From Citrobacter amalonaticus (lineage in GTDB: Bacteria; Pseudomonadota; Gammaproteobacteria; Enterobacterales; Enterobacteriaceae): a DNA stretch of 64,000 nucleotides. Where the stretch lies: assembly GCF_018252635.1 (NCBI RefSeq), contig NZ_JAGTXM010000001.1, positions 186,122-250,121 of the forward strand, in the 5' to 3' direction. Made by a program: the position numbers and the translations under genes. Each line of letters opens with the position of its first letter. Within the stretch, counting starts at the first letter, position 1. The notes beneath the pieces were generated by a model. That model ran no database searches. It was given only the letters and a program-made list of their open reading frames with translations, and was not told where the DNA came from. This document shows positions 1 to 8,352 of this stretch, piece by piece.

Positions 1-1151
1 CAACGGTCAACAACCGGGCAGGCATTCAGGTGTATCAGCCCGGACGGGGTAATTTGTCACTGACTGACTGGATTCGTGAGACGGATGCTGCAGAACGGTT
101 CTCCCGTCTGAGTCAGGGACTGTGGCTGGATAGTCTGCTTGCCTGGCAGAATACCGCTGTAAATGACCTGCTGTCGGTACGTCAGGGGGAACTGCCTGCT
201 CTGAAGCCGTGCGTGCAGGGGCTGTGCATGGTGCCGGTGAACGGTGTCGTCGGTAACCTCTGGCAACAACACATCACCTCCGTGACCGCGCTGCCACCGG
301 ATGCCGCGGTGGCCTCCGAACCACTGCCGCTGCCAGAACTGCTGCTGCCGGCGTTGCCGCGCCGACGTGGCGTCAGCCGCAGAATGGTGTTCTGGCGTTA
401 CGCCGGATTACTGGGCGGGATTTTCCTCGCGCTGGCGATGCTGGCGTCGTGGGTGAACAACCAGCGGTTGATCCGCAATATCGGCGACCATCTTGCCTTA
501 TACCACCACCTCACTGGTACACCGGTTGCACCGAAACTTCGTGCCCAGCAGCGACTGCGGGCCGACGGCGCGTTGCTGGATGACTGGCAGCGTCGCGGGG
601 AGCCACTGCGTTATCGTCTGGGGCTGTATCAAGGGCTACGCCTGATTCCGCCCGTTGAGGCTGCCGTCAGTGACTGGGCTCCACCACCGCCCCCGCCGCC
701 CATCATTAAAAAAATCATTCAGGGACCGAAAACCATTCGCCTCGACAGCATGTCGCTGTTCGATTCGGGTAAATACGACCTCAAACCCGGCTCCACCAAA
801 ATGCTGGTTAATTCTTTGGTCGGCGTTAAGGCGAAGCCGGGCTGGCTGATTGTGGTGGCTGGCCACACGGATAACACCGGCAATCCAGAACGGAACCAGA
901 CGCTGTCTCTGAAACGTGCCGAAGCGGTGCGCGACTGGATGCGTGACACCGGTGATGTACCGGAAAGCTGTTTTGCGGTGCAGGGCTATGGCGAGAGCCG
1001 TCCGATCGCAACCAATGACACCCCGGATGGGCGTACGCTCAACCGCCGTGTCGAAATCAGTCTGGTACCGCAGGCCAATGCCTGTCAGATACCGGGCCAA
1101 CCCAAAGCGTCATCGCAGGATGATGGCGCATCACAATACAATGGAGAGTAA
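1..1151 (+). CDS. T6SS OmpA-domain inner-membrane protein (5' end outside window)
   Basis: The frame is open to the left edge, so the N-terminus is missing; a GTG at 30 is probably internal. The visible part has a soluble region, one membrane segment about 130-147 residues downstream of the GTG, a proline-rich linker (seven consecutive prolines) and a C-terminal OmpA-like domain. That domain carries the peptidoglycan-binding pattern GHTDNTGNPERN...LSLKRAEAVRDWM. OmpA/TagL-type domains anchor the T6SS membrane complex to the cell wall, and the position directly before hcp and clpV fits that role. The soluble part looks loosely like the cytoplasmic region of TssM, which is an impression only. 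Stop TAA at 1149-1151 lies 4 bp before hcp. Confidence 0.85.
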   Translation, partial: TVNNRAGIQVYQPGRGNLSLTDWIRETDAAERFSRLSQGLWLDSLLAWQNTAVNDLLSVRQGELPALKPCVQGLCMVPVNGVVGNLWQQHITSVTALPPDAAVASEPLPLPELLLPALPRRRGVSRRMVFWRYAGLLGGIFLALAMLASWVNNQRLIRNIGDHLALYHHLTGTPVAPKLRAQQRLRADGALLDDWQRRGEPLRYRLGLYQGLRLIPPVEAAVSDWAPPPPPPPIIKKIIQGPKTIRLDSMSLFDSGKYDLKPGSTKMLVNSLVGVKAKPGWLIVVAGHTDNTGNPERNQTLSLKRAEAVRDWMRDTGDVPESCFAVQGYGESRPIATNDTPDGRTLNRRVEISLVPQANACQIPGQPKASSQDDGASQYNGE

Positions 1152-1155
1152 TTCC

Positions 1156-1647
1156 ATGGCAATTCCAGTTTATCTTTGGCTGAAAGACGACGGCGGCGCG
1201 GATATCAAGGGTTCTGTTGACGTTCAGGACCGTGAAGGCAGCATCGAGGTTGTCGCTCAGAAGCATAACCTGTACATCCCGACCGATAACAACACCGGTA
1301 AGCTGACCGGTACCCGTATCCACACGCCGTTCCTGTTCACCAAGGAAATAGACTCCTCCAGCCCGTACCTTTACAAGGCGGTGACCACCGGTCAGACCCT
1401 GAAATCCGCTGAGTTCAAATGGTACAAAATCAACGACGCGGGTCAGGAAGTGGAGTACTTCAACACGAAGTTAGAAAACGTGAAAGTAGTGAAAGTGAAT
1501 CCGGTGATGCACGACATCAAGGATCCTTCTTTCGAGAAACACAACCACCTCGAGCAGATTGAACTGCGTTACGAAAAAATCACCTGGACCTACAAAGACG
1601 GCAACATCATTCATTCCGATTCCTGGAACGAACGCGCCACCGCGTAA
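1156..1647 (+). CDS. hcp: Hcp (TssD), T6SS inner-tube protein
   Basis: The 163-residue product begins MAIPVYLWLKDDGGADIKG, the typical Hcp opening, and has the usual Hcp length. Hcp hexamers stack into the tube that the contractile sheath expels and also chaperone small effectors. The ATG at 1156 is chosen because GGAGAG lies about 9 bp upstream; the same frame is open further upstream but that part only shadows the OmpA-domain gene. A strong terminator hairpin follows immediately, which may separate the highly expressed hcp transcript from the machinery genes downstream. Confidence 0.96.
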   Translation: MAIPVYLWLKDDGGADIKGSVDVQDREGSIEVVAQKHNLYIPTDNNTGKLTGTRIHTPFLFTKEIDSSSPYLYKAVTTGQTLKSAEFKWYKINDAGQEVEYFNTKLENVKVVKVNPVMHDIKDPSFEKHNHLEQIELRYEKITWTYKDGNIIHSDSWNERATA

Positions 1648-1654
1648 GCCTGAT

Positions 1655-1682
1655 GCGGACAGGGCCCTGTCCGCAATTTTTT
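1655..1682 (+). terminator. Intrinsic terminator after hcp
   Basis: A perfect 20-bp palindrome (1655-1674, GCGGACAGGG and its complement) is followed by AATTTTTT. It sits 8 bp after the hcp stop inside an otherwise co-oriented cluster, so it probably attenuates transcription between hcp and clpV. Confidence 0.85.
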
Positions 1683-1819
1683 GCTGAGCGTCGGTTAACA
1701 CGGGCGCTGCGCAAAGAATCACACAATCTGCCTGCCTGACCTGATGCGCTTTGGGTTCCTGATGAACAGGGAACAGCGAAGGGCGGTAGCGTGCCCGGGA
1801 ATCATCAAGAGAGAGAAAA

Positions 1820-4468
1820 ATGGAAAACTCAGCCGTCCTGTTACGTCGCCTTAATCCTTACTGCGCCCGCGCGCTGGAAGGCGCCGCGTCCCTGTGTCAG
1901 ACCCGTGCGCATGCGGAAATTCTGCCGGAGCACTGGTTGCTGAAGCTGCTGGAGCAGGGGGAAGGCGACCTCACGGTGCTGGCGCGCCGCTACGAGTGGG
2001 ATATGGACGGCATGTGGCAAGCGCTGCTGGGCTGGCTGGACGGGCTTCCGCGTTCGGTGCGCAGCCGCCCACAACTGGCAAATTCTCTCAACACGCTGCT
2101 GAAGCAGGCATGGATGGCAGCGTCATTGCAGGGTGAGGAACAAATCCGCAGTCTGCATCTGATGATGGCGCTGATTGAGAGCCCGAAGCTTATCCACTGC
2201 GATGGTCTGTGGCCGCTGCTGACATTAGGTCAGAGCCAGCTTGAGCGCCTGCGTCTGCTGCTCGATGCACAGTCCGACGAACGCCCGGAGATGCAGCAGG
2301 AAGCGGAACTGGCACAGAGCCATAGCGGGGATGTGGAATTTGTCGGTCGCCCGGTCTGTGCGGATATGAAGGAAGGTGAACTCAATCCGGCGCTGCAGAA
2401 TGCGCTGGATAAATTCACCCTCGACGTCACCGCCAAAGCGAAAGAGGGCAAAATCGACCCGGTCTTCGGCCGCGACACCGAAATTCGCCAGATGGTGGAT
2501 ATTCTCTCCCGTCGTCGCAAGAACAACCCGATTCTGGTCGGCGAACCGGGTGTCGGTAAAACGGCCCTGGTTGAAGGCCTGGCGCTGCGTATAGCAGAGG
2601 GCAACGTGCCTGAATCTCTCAAGCCAGTCATCCTGCGTACCCTTGACCTCGGCCTGCTGCAGGCGGGTGCAGGTGTGAAAGGCGAATTTGAACAGCGCCT
2701 GAAAAACGTCATTGATGCGGTACAACAGTCGCCGGTACCGATTTTGCTGTTTATCGATGAAGCGCATACCATTATCGGTGCAGGCAACCAGGCTGGCGGC
2801 GCCGATGCCGCTAACCTGCTGAAACCGGCCCTGGCGCGTGGCGAACTGCGTACCATCGCAGCCACCACCTGGTCTGAATACAAACAATACTTCGAGCGCG
2901 ACGCTGCGCTGGAGCGCCGCTTCCAGATGGTGAAAGTGGACGAGCCGGATGACGACACGGCGTGTCTGATGCTGCGAGGCCTGAAATCCCGCTATGCCGA
3001 ACACCACAACGTGCATATCACCGACGACGCGGTTCGTGCGGCGGTCACGCTTTCCCGCCGCTATCTGACTGGTCGCCAGCTACCGGATAAGGCGGTAGAT
3101 TTACTTGATACCGCCAGCGCCCGCGTGCGCATGAGCCTTGATACGGTGCCGGAACAGTTGACCCGCATCCGCGCGCAGATGACGTCGCTGGAAATGGAGA
3201 AGCAGGCGCTGCTGGAAGATATTGCGGTGAGTAATCATTCACACGGTGAACGCCTGACGGCCATCGAACGGGAAGAGAACGCGCTGATTGTGGAACTCGA
3301 CGAACTGGAAACCCGGTACGGAGAAGAGCTCACACTTACCGAAAAGCTGCTGGAAAGCCGCCAGGATATTTCCCGCCAGAGTGAAACACACGCGCTGCAA
3401 CAGGAGCTCAGTCAAATACAGCACAGCAACCCGCTGCTCTCCGTTGATGTGGACGTGCGCACTGTGGCCACCGTGATTGCAGACTGGACGGGTGTGCCGC
3501 TGTCGTCACTGATGAAAGATGAGCAGACCGAACTGCTGACGCTGGAAAACGAAATCGGCAAACGCGTGGTGGGCCAGGACACTGCCCTGAACGCCATCGC
3601 TCAGCGCCTGCGCGCCGCGAAAACCGGGCTGACGTCCGAGAACGGCCCGCAGGGCGTGTTCCTGCTGGTTGGCCCGAGCGGGGTGGGCAAAACTGAAACC
3701 GCGCTGGCGCTGGCCGACGTGATGTATGGTGGCGAAAAATCCTTAATCGCCATCAACCTGTCGGAATACCAGGAGCCGCATACCGTTTCCCAACTGAAAG
3801 GCTCGCCTCCGGGCTATGTTGGCTACGGTCAGGGCGGCATTCTGACCGAAGCGGTGCGCCAGCGCCCGTACAGCGTGGTACTGCTCGATGAAGTGGAAAA
3901 GGCACACCGCGACGTGATGAACCTGTTCTATCAGGTGTTCGACCGAGGTTTTATGCGCGATGGCGAAGGGCGCGAAATCGACTTCCGTAACACCGTCATT
4001 CTGATGACCTCCAATCTCGGCAGTGACCATCTGATGCAGCTGCTGGATGAAAACCCGGAAGCCACCGAAGCAGACCTGCACGAACTGCTGCGCCCGATTT
4101 TGCGCGATCACTTCCAGCCGGCACTGCTCGCCCGCTTCCAGACTGTGATTTATCGTCCGTTAGCAGAAGCTGCCATGCGCACCATCGTGGAAATGAAGCT
4201 TTCGCAGGTTTGCAAGCGCTTACATCGTCACTACGGCCTGACCACGCAGATTGACGAGAGCCTCTACGACGCACTGACCGCCGCCTGTCTGCTGCCGGAT
4301 ACTGGCGCGCGCAACGTCGACAGTCTGCTCAATCAACAAATTCTGCCGGTGCTGAGCCAGCTGCTGCTGACCCACATGGCCGCCAGACAAAAACCACAAT
4401 CGCTATGCCTTAGCTGGAGTGAGGAAGAAGGGATTGGGCTGGAATTTTCAGGCGCGACTGAACGCTAA
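1820..4468 (+). CDS. clpV: ClpV (TssH), T6SS sheath-recycling AAA+ ATPase
   Basis: This 882-residue protein is a two-ring Clp/Hsp100 ATPase. It has an N-terminal Clp-N-like domain, Walker A GEPGVGKTA near residue 241, Walker B LLFIDEAHT, a coiled-coil middle domain (about 400-520) and a second Walker A GPSGVGKTE near residue 618, followed by GSPPGYVGYG. ClpV extracts and disassembles contracted TssB/TssC sheaths in the cytoplasm. Length and context distinguish it from the housekeeping ClpB. The start is preceded by a purine-rich GAGAGA stretch. Confidence 0.97.
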   Translation: MENSAVLLRRLNPYCARALEGAASLCQTRAHAEILPEHWLLKLLEQGEGDLTVLARRYEWDMDGMWQALLGWLDGLPRSVRSRPQLANSLNTLLKQAWMAASLQGEEQIRSLHLMMALIESPKLIHCDGLWPLLTLGQSQLERLRLLLDAQSDERPEMQQEAELAQSHSGDVEFVGRPVCADMKEGELNPALQNALDKFTLDVTAKAKEGKIDPVFGRDTEIRQMVDILSRRRKNNPILVGEPGVGKTALVEGLALRIAEGNVPESLKPVILRTLDLGLLQAGAGVKGEFEQRLKNVIDAVQQSPVPILLFIDEAHTIIGAGNQAGGADAANLLKPALARGELRTIAATTWSEYKQYFERDAALERRFQMVKVDEPDDDTACLMLRGLKSRYAEHHNVHITDDAVRAAVTLSRRYLTGRQLPDKAVDLLDTASARVRMSLDTVPEQLTRIRAQMTSLEMEKQALLEDIAVSNHSHGERLTAIEREENALIVELDELETRYGEELTLTEKLLESRQDISRQSETHALQQELSQIQHSNPLLSVDVDVRTVATVIADWTGVPLSSLMKDEQTELLTLENEIGKRVVGQDTALNAIAQRLRAAKTGLTSENGPQGVFLLVGPSGVGKTETALALADVMYGGEKSLIAINLSEYQEPHTVSQLKGSPPGYVGYGQGGILTEAVRQRPYSVVLLDEVEKAHRDVMNLFYQVFDRGFMRDGEGREIDFRNTVILMTSNLGSDHLMQLLDENPEATEADLHELLRPILRDHFQPALLARFQTVIYRPLAEAAMRTIVEMKLSQVCKRLHRHYGLTTQIDESLYDALTAACLLPDTGARNVDSLLNQQILPVLSQLLLTHMAARQKPQSLCLSWSEEEGIGLEFSGATER

Positions 4469-4482
4469 TCCGGAGGCAGGGA

Positions 4483-5055
4483 ATGACCATTCATGATGCC
4501 AGCAAGAAGAAAAAGAAGGACGACAAGAATCAGGACGACGATTCCGTCAGAAAACTGACCGCTGGGGAAGTCGCCTTAGCCAGAACGGTATTCGGTAACC
4601 GGATCGATTATGAGAAGGTGAAAATTCATCATGGCAGTTATCTGCCGTTTAATGCACAGGATGCCAATACGGCAATGACGCCAAATGGTGAAATATATTT
4701 CATTAATCAGTACCGGGATGATTTTTCACAGTCGACGTATTCGCTTCAACATATGTTTATTCACGAAATGAGTCATGTCTGGCAGCGTGAAAAAGGAATG
4801 AATGTTATTGGAAGAGGGCTTGTGAGCTGGCTTGTCAGTTATCGCTATACGCTTGATGGTCGCCTGCTGAGTGACTATCCGATGGAGCAGCAGGCACAGA
4901 TTATTGCCGATAATTTTGTTTTACAGACATTTGGCTATGAAATCTGGTGGCACCTTGAAAATAAAAAATATCCCGATATTACGCTTGATGGTGACACGTC
5001 TGAGGCGGTAATACGCGAAGGGTATAAAAATTCTCTGAGAGGTTTCCCATGGTAA
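4483..5055 (+). CDS. HExxH metallopeptidase-like protein, candidate T6SS effector
   Basis: The 190-residue protein has a very basic, then acidic, low-complexity N-terminus and a zinc-peptidase-like HEMSH motif at residues 94-98. A glutamate in MEQQAQ near residue 135 could be the third ligand. No signal peptide is seen, as expected for T6SS cargo. It follows clpV by 14 bp with a good Shine-Dalgarno (GGAGGCAGGG) and overlaps the next lipoprotein gene by 7 bp. That arrangement resembles an effector with a periplasmic immunity protein. The metallopeptidase fold is inferred from the motif, and the toxic role is inferred from context. Confidence 0.7.
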   Translation: MTIHDASKKKKKDDKNQDDDSVRKLTAGEVALARTVFGNRIDYEKVKIHHGSYLPFNAQDANTAMTPNGEIYFINQYRDDFSQSTYSLQHMFIHEMSHVWQREKGMNVIGRGLVSWLVSYRYTLDGRLLSDYPMEQQAQIIADNFVLQTFGYEIWWHLENKKYPDITLDGDTSEAVIREGYKNSLRGFPW

Positions 5056-5516
5056 GCGTGAGCCATTTTCGAAAAATTATCTTTATCGTTTCATTAGGCA
5101 TGTCTTCGGTAGTCCTGACAGGGTGCCCAGGGCCTGGCGACAGAATGAGCCTGGATGAAACTGCACAGGTGAGCAGGCAGGGTAATGACGTCTGCATGAG
5201 TATTAATGATGCGCGAGATTATCAGCCTGCAGACATGGGGATCAATCTTCGGGGAACGCCGCCTGGAGAGAAAAAATTCAACTTCTCGCCAGGACTTAAG
5301 ATTGTTGATGGTGCATTGTGCATTCCTCCGTCTTACCACCATTTCATGGATGGTAATAAATACATTATTGAATTCGTGCTTCATTCAGCAAGCAACAAAG
5401 ATGAACCCCGGAATTTCGTTGTCGGTATAGGTGTTAATAAAACCCAAGTATATAACTTTCCTTTGACCGATCGCGAAATATCAAGGCCATATGGCTCGAT
5501 TGAAGTCTCTGAATAG
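5049..5516 (+). CDS. Putative T6SS immunity lipoprotein
   Basis: The 155-residue product has a lipoprotein signal peptide with lipobox LTGC (Cys26). The mature part looks like a small beta-rich domain, and the residue after the lipidated cysteine is not Asp, so outer-membrane sorting is expected. The gene overlaps the HExxH gene by 7 bp and the next gene by 1 bp, indicating translational coupling. By position and localisation it is the likely immunity partner of the metallopeptidase-like protein. It resembles periplasmic lipoproteins generally annotated as putative T6SS immunity proteins; no biochemical function is evident. Confidence 0.65.
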   Translation: MVSVSHFRKIIFIVSLGMSSVVLTGCPGPGDRMSLDETAQVSRQGNDVCMSINDARDYQPADMGINLRGTPPGEKKFNFSPGLKIVDGALCIPPSYHHFMDGNKYIIEFVLHSASNKDEPRNFVVGIGVNKTQVYNFPLTDREISRPYGSIEVSE

Positions 5517-5743
5517 TGTCCCGGTATAACGCCATGAAGGTTTTTATCTTTTTAACTTTAGTGGTTGCGGGAGTGCTGTTTCTTCCGGATACGTGTTTTT
5601 ACACATTTGTTAAGCGCTTTACCCCCATTAGCGGCGACGGCGAATACGGCATGAATAATTTTGAAATGACCGTTTTGCTGATGAAAACCCTCGCCTGTAC
5701 CCTCGGGGCTGGAGCCGTAATCACGCTTTTTCGTACTCGCTGA
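5516..5743 (+). CDS. Small two-TM membrane protein of unknown function
   Basis: The GTG at 5516 overlaps the preceding TAG by one base; an ATG at 5534 is an alternative start that gives 69 residues. There are two hydrophobic segments, VFIFLTLVVAGVLFL near the N-terminus and one near the C-terminus (MKTLACTLGAGAVITLF). It is translationally coupled to the lipoprotein gene and could be a second immunity or accessory protein. I do not recognise the family. Confidence 0.55.
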   Translation: MSRYNAMKVFIFLTLVVAGVLFLPDTCFYTFVKRFTPISGDGEYGMNNFEMTVLLMKTLACTLGAGAVITLFRTR

Positions 5744-5819
5744 GCACCCTGATTAAACCTGTTACTTGCCCGTCGGCAAGAAAGTCATGGACTGCAGGTT
5801 ATCCCATGGAGTCAATATC

Positions 5820-8336
5820 ATGAGTCTGACAGATACGCTTAAGAACACCCTGTCTGCGCTAACTGAAGGCGGGCTGAACCGCTATCGCCTGGATATTCCG
5901 TCCTGCACAGCTTCACTGGATGTGGAAGAGTTTAACGGTAAGGAGTTCATGAGTGAGCTCTACTACTACGACGTTATCTTTACCAGCAGCGATCAGAATA
6001 TCAGTTCAGCGCAATTGTTGACCAAACCTGCCACACTGACCATGGGAACCGGGCCTCTGATGGGGTTGACCGGGCAGAAAGTGGTGCATGGCGTGGTGAC
6101 GCATTTTAAGCGTATCAGTGGCTCACGTGACCAGGCGACGTACCAGATTATTATTGAGCCGTTCCTGTCTTTGCTGCGTAAGCAATTCCGTACCCACCGC
6201 TTTTTCGTCAACAAATCGGTCCCGGAAGTGGTGGCAGAGGTGCTCACGGAGCATGGTCTGAAAGGCTGGGAGTATGAGTTCACCCTCAAAGCCGACTATC
6301 CAAAGCGGGAACAGATTAACCAGTATCAGGAAAGTGACCTGGCGTTTATTGAACGCCTGCTGGCCGAAGTGGGGATATTTTACTTCTTCACTCTGCAGCC
6401 CGACACCCGGACTGAAGTGGTGCACTTTGCGGACAAGCAAAGCGCCTGGACGTTCGGTAAAACGCTGCCGCTCAACAGCCCGTCGGGGACGAATGATAAT
6501 GCGGTGGATTCAGTGTGGGGCATCAACGTCCGGCACAATGTGGTGGAGCGTTCGGTTACCGCCAGTGATTATAACCACCGGGAGGCGCAGAACATCCTGA
6601 CGTCCGTTCCGGCGGACATGACCCGCGGCGATGGTGAGGGGATTACCTATGGTGACGTTTATCACTACCGCCCGCGTCACCTTGAGCGAGGCGACAAAAT
6701 TAACCCGACGGCAGAAACCGGTAACTTTTGGGCGCGCCTGGAGCATGAGCGCTTCCTGTCCACCCAGACCACGGTGACCGGCAGCAGTACCGACTATACC
6801 CTCGGTCCGGCCCAGGTGCTGACCATCACCGAAACGGCCATACCGCCGACGTTACCCCGTGAAACGGAAAATGGCGTCGTCATTACCCGCACGGGCTATA
6901 TAGCCAGCCGTAAAGATGCCCTGCTTGTGACGTGGGAAGGGATGCCTTACTACGAGAACCGCTGCTGGCGTCCGGAGCTCAAAAAGCGCCCGGTGGTCAG
7001 CGGCACCCTGATGGCGCGCGTGACCAGCGCCAAGGATAACGATATCTACGCCTGGCAGGATGCTTCCGGCATGTACCGGGTGAAGTTTGATGCTGACCGC
7101 GACGATAAACGCCAGGGCATGGAAAGCATGCCGGTGCGTTTTGCCAAACCTTACGGTGGTGACAAGTACGGCTTCCACTTTCCGCTGATACAGGGTACTG
7201 AAGTCGCCATTGCCTTCCATGAAGGCGATCCGGATCGTCCGTATATTGCTCATGCCCTCCACGACTCCCGCCATGTTGACCATGTCACTGAACTAAACAG
7301 CACGCGTAACGTTATCCGTACAGCCGGCCTGAACAAGCTGCGGATGGAAGATAAGCGCGGCGAGGAGCACGTTAAGATCAGTACCGAATACGGGGGCAAG
7401 ACGCAGCTTAATTTAGGTCATAATGTAGACGCATCCAGGAAACTTCGCGGCGAAGGTGCAGAGCTTCGTACTGACCGACACGTTTCCATTCGCGGTGGGG
7501 CTGGGGTATTTATCACAGCAGATAAGCAAACACTCGCCGGGGACAAGATGCTCTCCATGAAGGAGGCCATTGCCCAACTGGAAAATGCTCTGACGATTGC
7601 AAAAAGTTTGTCATCTGCTGCTGAAGGGGCCGATGCCCTTCCAGCAGATACTGCGAGTCAGCAGACTCTTAACGCAGCTCTCAAAGAGCTCGCTAAACCG
7701 GGGATCATATTGAATGCGCCTGAAGGGGTGAGTATCACCAGTCCTCAGGCTGTGCGTGTAGCTTCTGGTGCAGCCAGTGTAGGGATCATGTCCCAGCAAA
7801 ATACTGATATCAGCGCGCTCAAGCGCTTTACTGTGGCTGCGGGTGAAGCAGTGAGTATGCTGGCCCGAAAAGCCGGAATGAAACTTTTTGCCGCTAAGGG
7901 AAAAATTGAAATTCAGGCACAGGATGATGCGCTTGAGGCTATTGCGAAAAAAGACGTCACGGTGACCAGTGTGGAAGGCAAAGTAGTCATCACGGGTGCA
8001 ACAGAGCTGGTTGTTAACTGTGACGGTGCATTTATGAAGCTGGCAGGTGGAAATATGGAGCTCGGGGCCCCGGGCAATATTTTACTGAAGTGTGCCAACG
8101 TTCAGAAAATGGGAAGTGCGGATTATGACGCACCTAAACCGGAACTTCCGCAAGGGTATAGCGAGAACTTTGTTGCACAAGATAAGGAATCTGGCGATAT
8201 CCTGGCTAACACGCGATACCGGATAACCACTGCTGATGGTTCTGTTTATGAAGGGCGCACTGATAGCGAAGGTAAGACGGCTGAAATATTCGGTGCGGCA
8301 AAAAGCAAAATCAATATTGAACTGCTCGGTGGCTAA
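5820..8336 (+). CDS. vgrG: VgrG (TssI), T6SS spike protein with TTR-like C-terminal extension
   Basis: The 838-residue product has a gp27-like N-terminal half, a gp5-type OB region ending in FHEGDPDRPYIAHALHD, and a DUF2345-type beta-helix region. The last about 60 residues (DKESGDILANTRYRI onward) look like a transthyretin-like adaptor domain, of the kind that recruits cargo in other VgrGs. The ATG at 5820 is preferred over an in-frame start at 5766 because GGAG lies 8 bp upstream and the protein then begins MSLTDTLKN. Base composition becomes less GC-rich in the last third, consistent with exchange of the cargo-specifying 3' end. Confidence 0.95.
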   Translation: MSLTDTLKNTLSALTEGGLNRYRLDIPSCTASLDVEEFNGKEFMSELYYYDVIFTSSDQNISSAQLLTKPATLTMGTGPLMGLTGQKVVHGVVTHFKRISGSRDQATYQIIIEPFLSLLRKQFRTHRFFVNKSVPEVVAEVLTEHGLKGWEYEFTLKADYPKREQINQYQESDLAFIERLLAEVGIFYFFTLQPDTRTEVVHFADKQSAWTFGKTLPLNSPSGTNDNAVDSVWGINVRHNVVERSVTASDYNHREAQNILTSVPADMTRGDGEGITYGDVYHYRPRHLERGDKINPTAETGNFWARLEHERFLSTQTTVTGSSTDYTLGPAQVLTITETAIPPTLPRETENGVVITRTGYIASRKDALLVTWEGMPYYENRCWRPELKKRPVVSGTLMARVTSAKDNDIYAWQDASGMYRVKFDADRDDKRQGMESMPVRFAKPYGGDKYGFHFPLIQGTEVAIAFHEGDPDRPYIAHALHDSRHVDHVTELNSTRNVIRTAGLNKLRMEDKRGEEHVKISTEYGGKTQLNLGHNVDASRKLRGEGAELRTDRHVSIRGGAGVFITADKQTLAGDKMLSMKEAIAQLENALTIAKSLSSAAEGADALPADTASQQTLNAALKELAKPGIILNAPEGVSITSPQAVRVASGAASVGIMSQQNTDISALKRFTVAAGEAVSMLARKAGMKLFAAKGKIEIQAQDDALEAIAKKDVTVTSVEGKVVITGATELVVNCDGAFMKLAGGNMELGAPGNILLKCANVQKMGSADYDAPKPELPQGYSENFVAQDKESGDILANTRYRITTADGSVYEGRTDSEGKTAEIFGAAKSKINIELLGG

Positions 8337-8352
8337 TTCAGGGAGTTAGAAA

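Noticed and set aside
5766-5819. Upstream in-frame start for vgrG
   Set aside because: The 18 extra residues do not resemble a VgrG start, and GGAG sits before the ATG at 5820.
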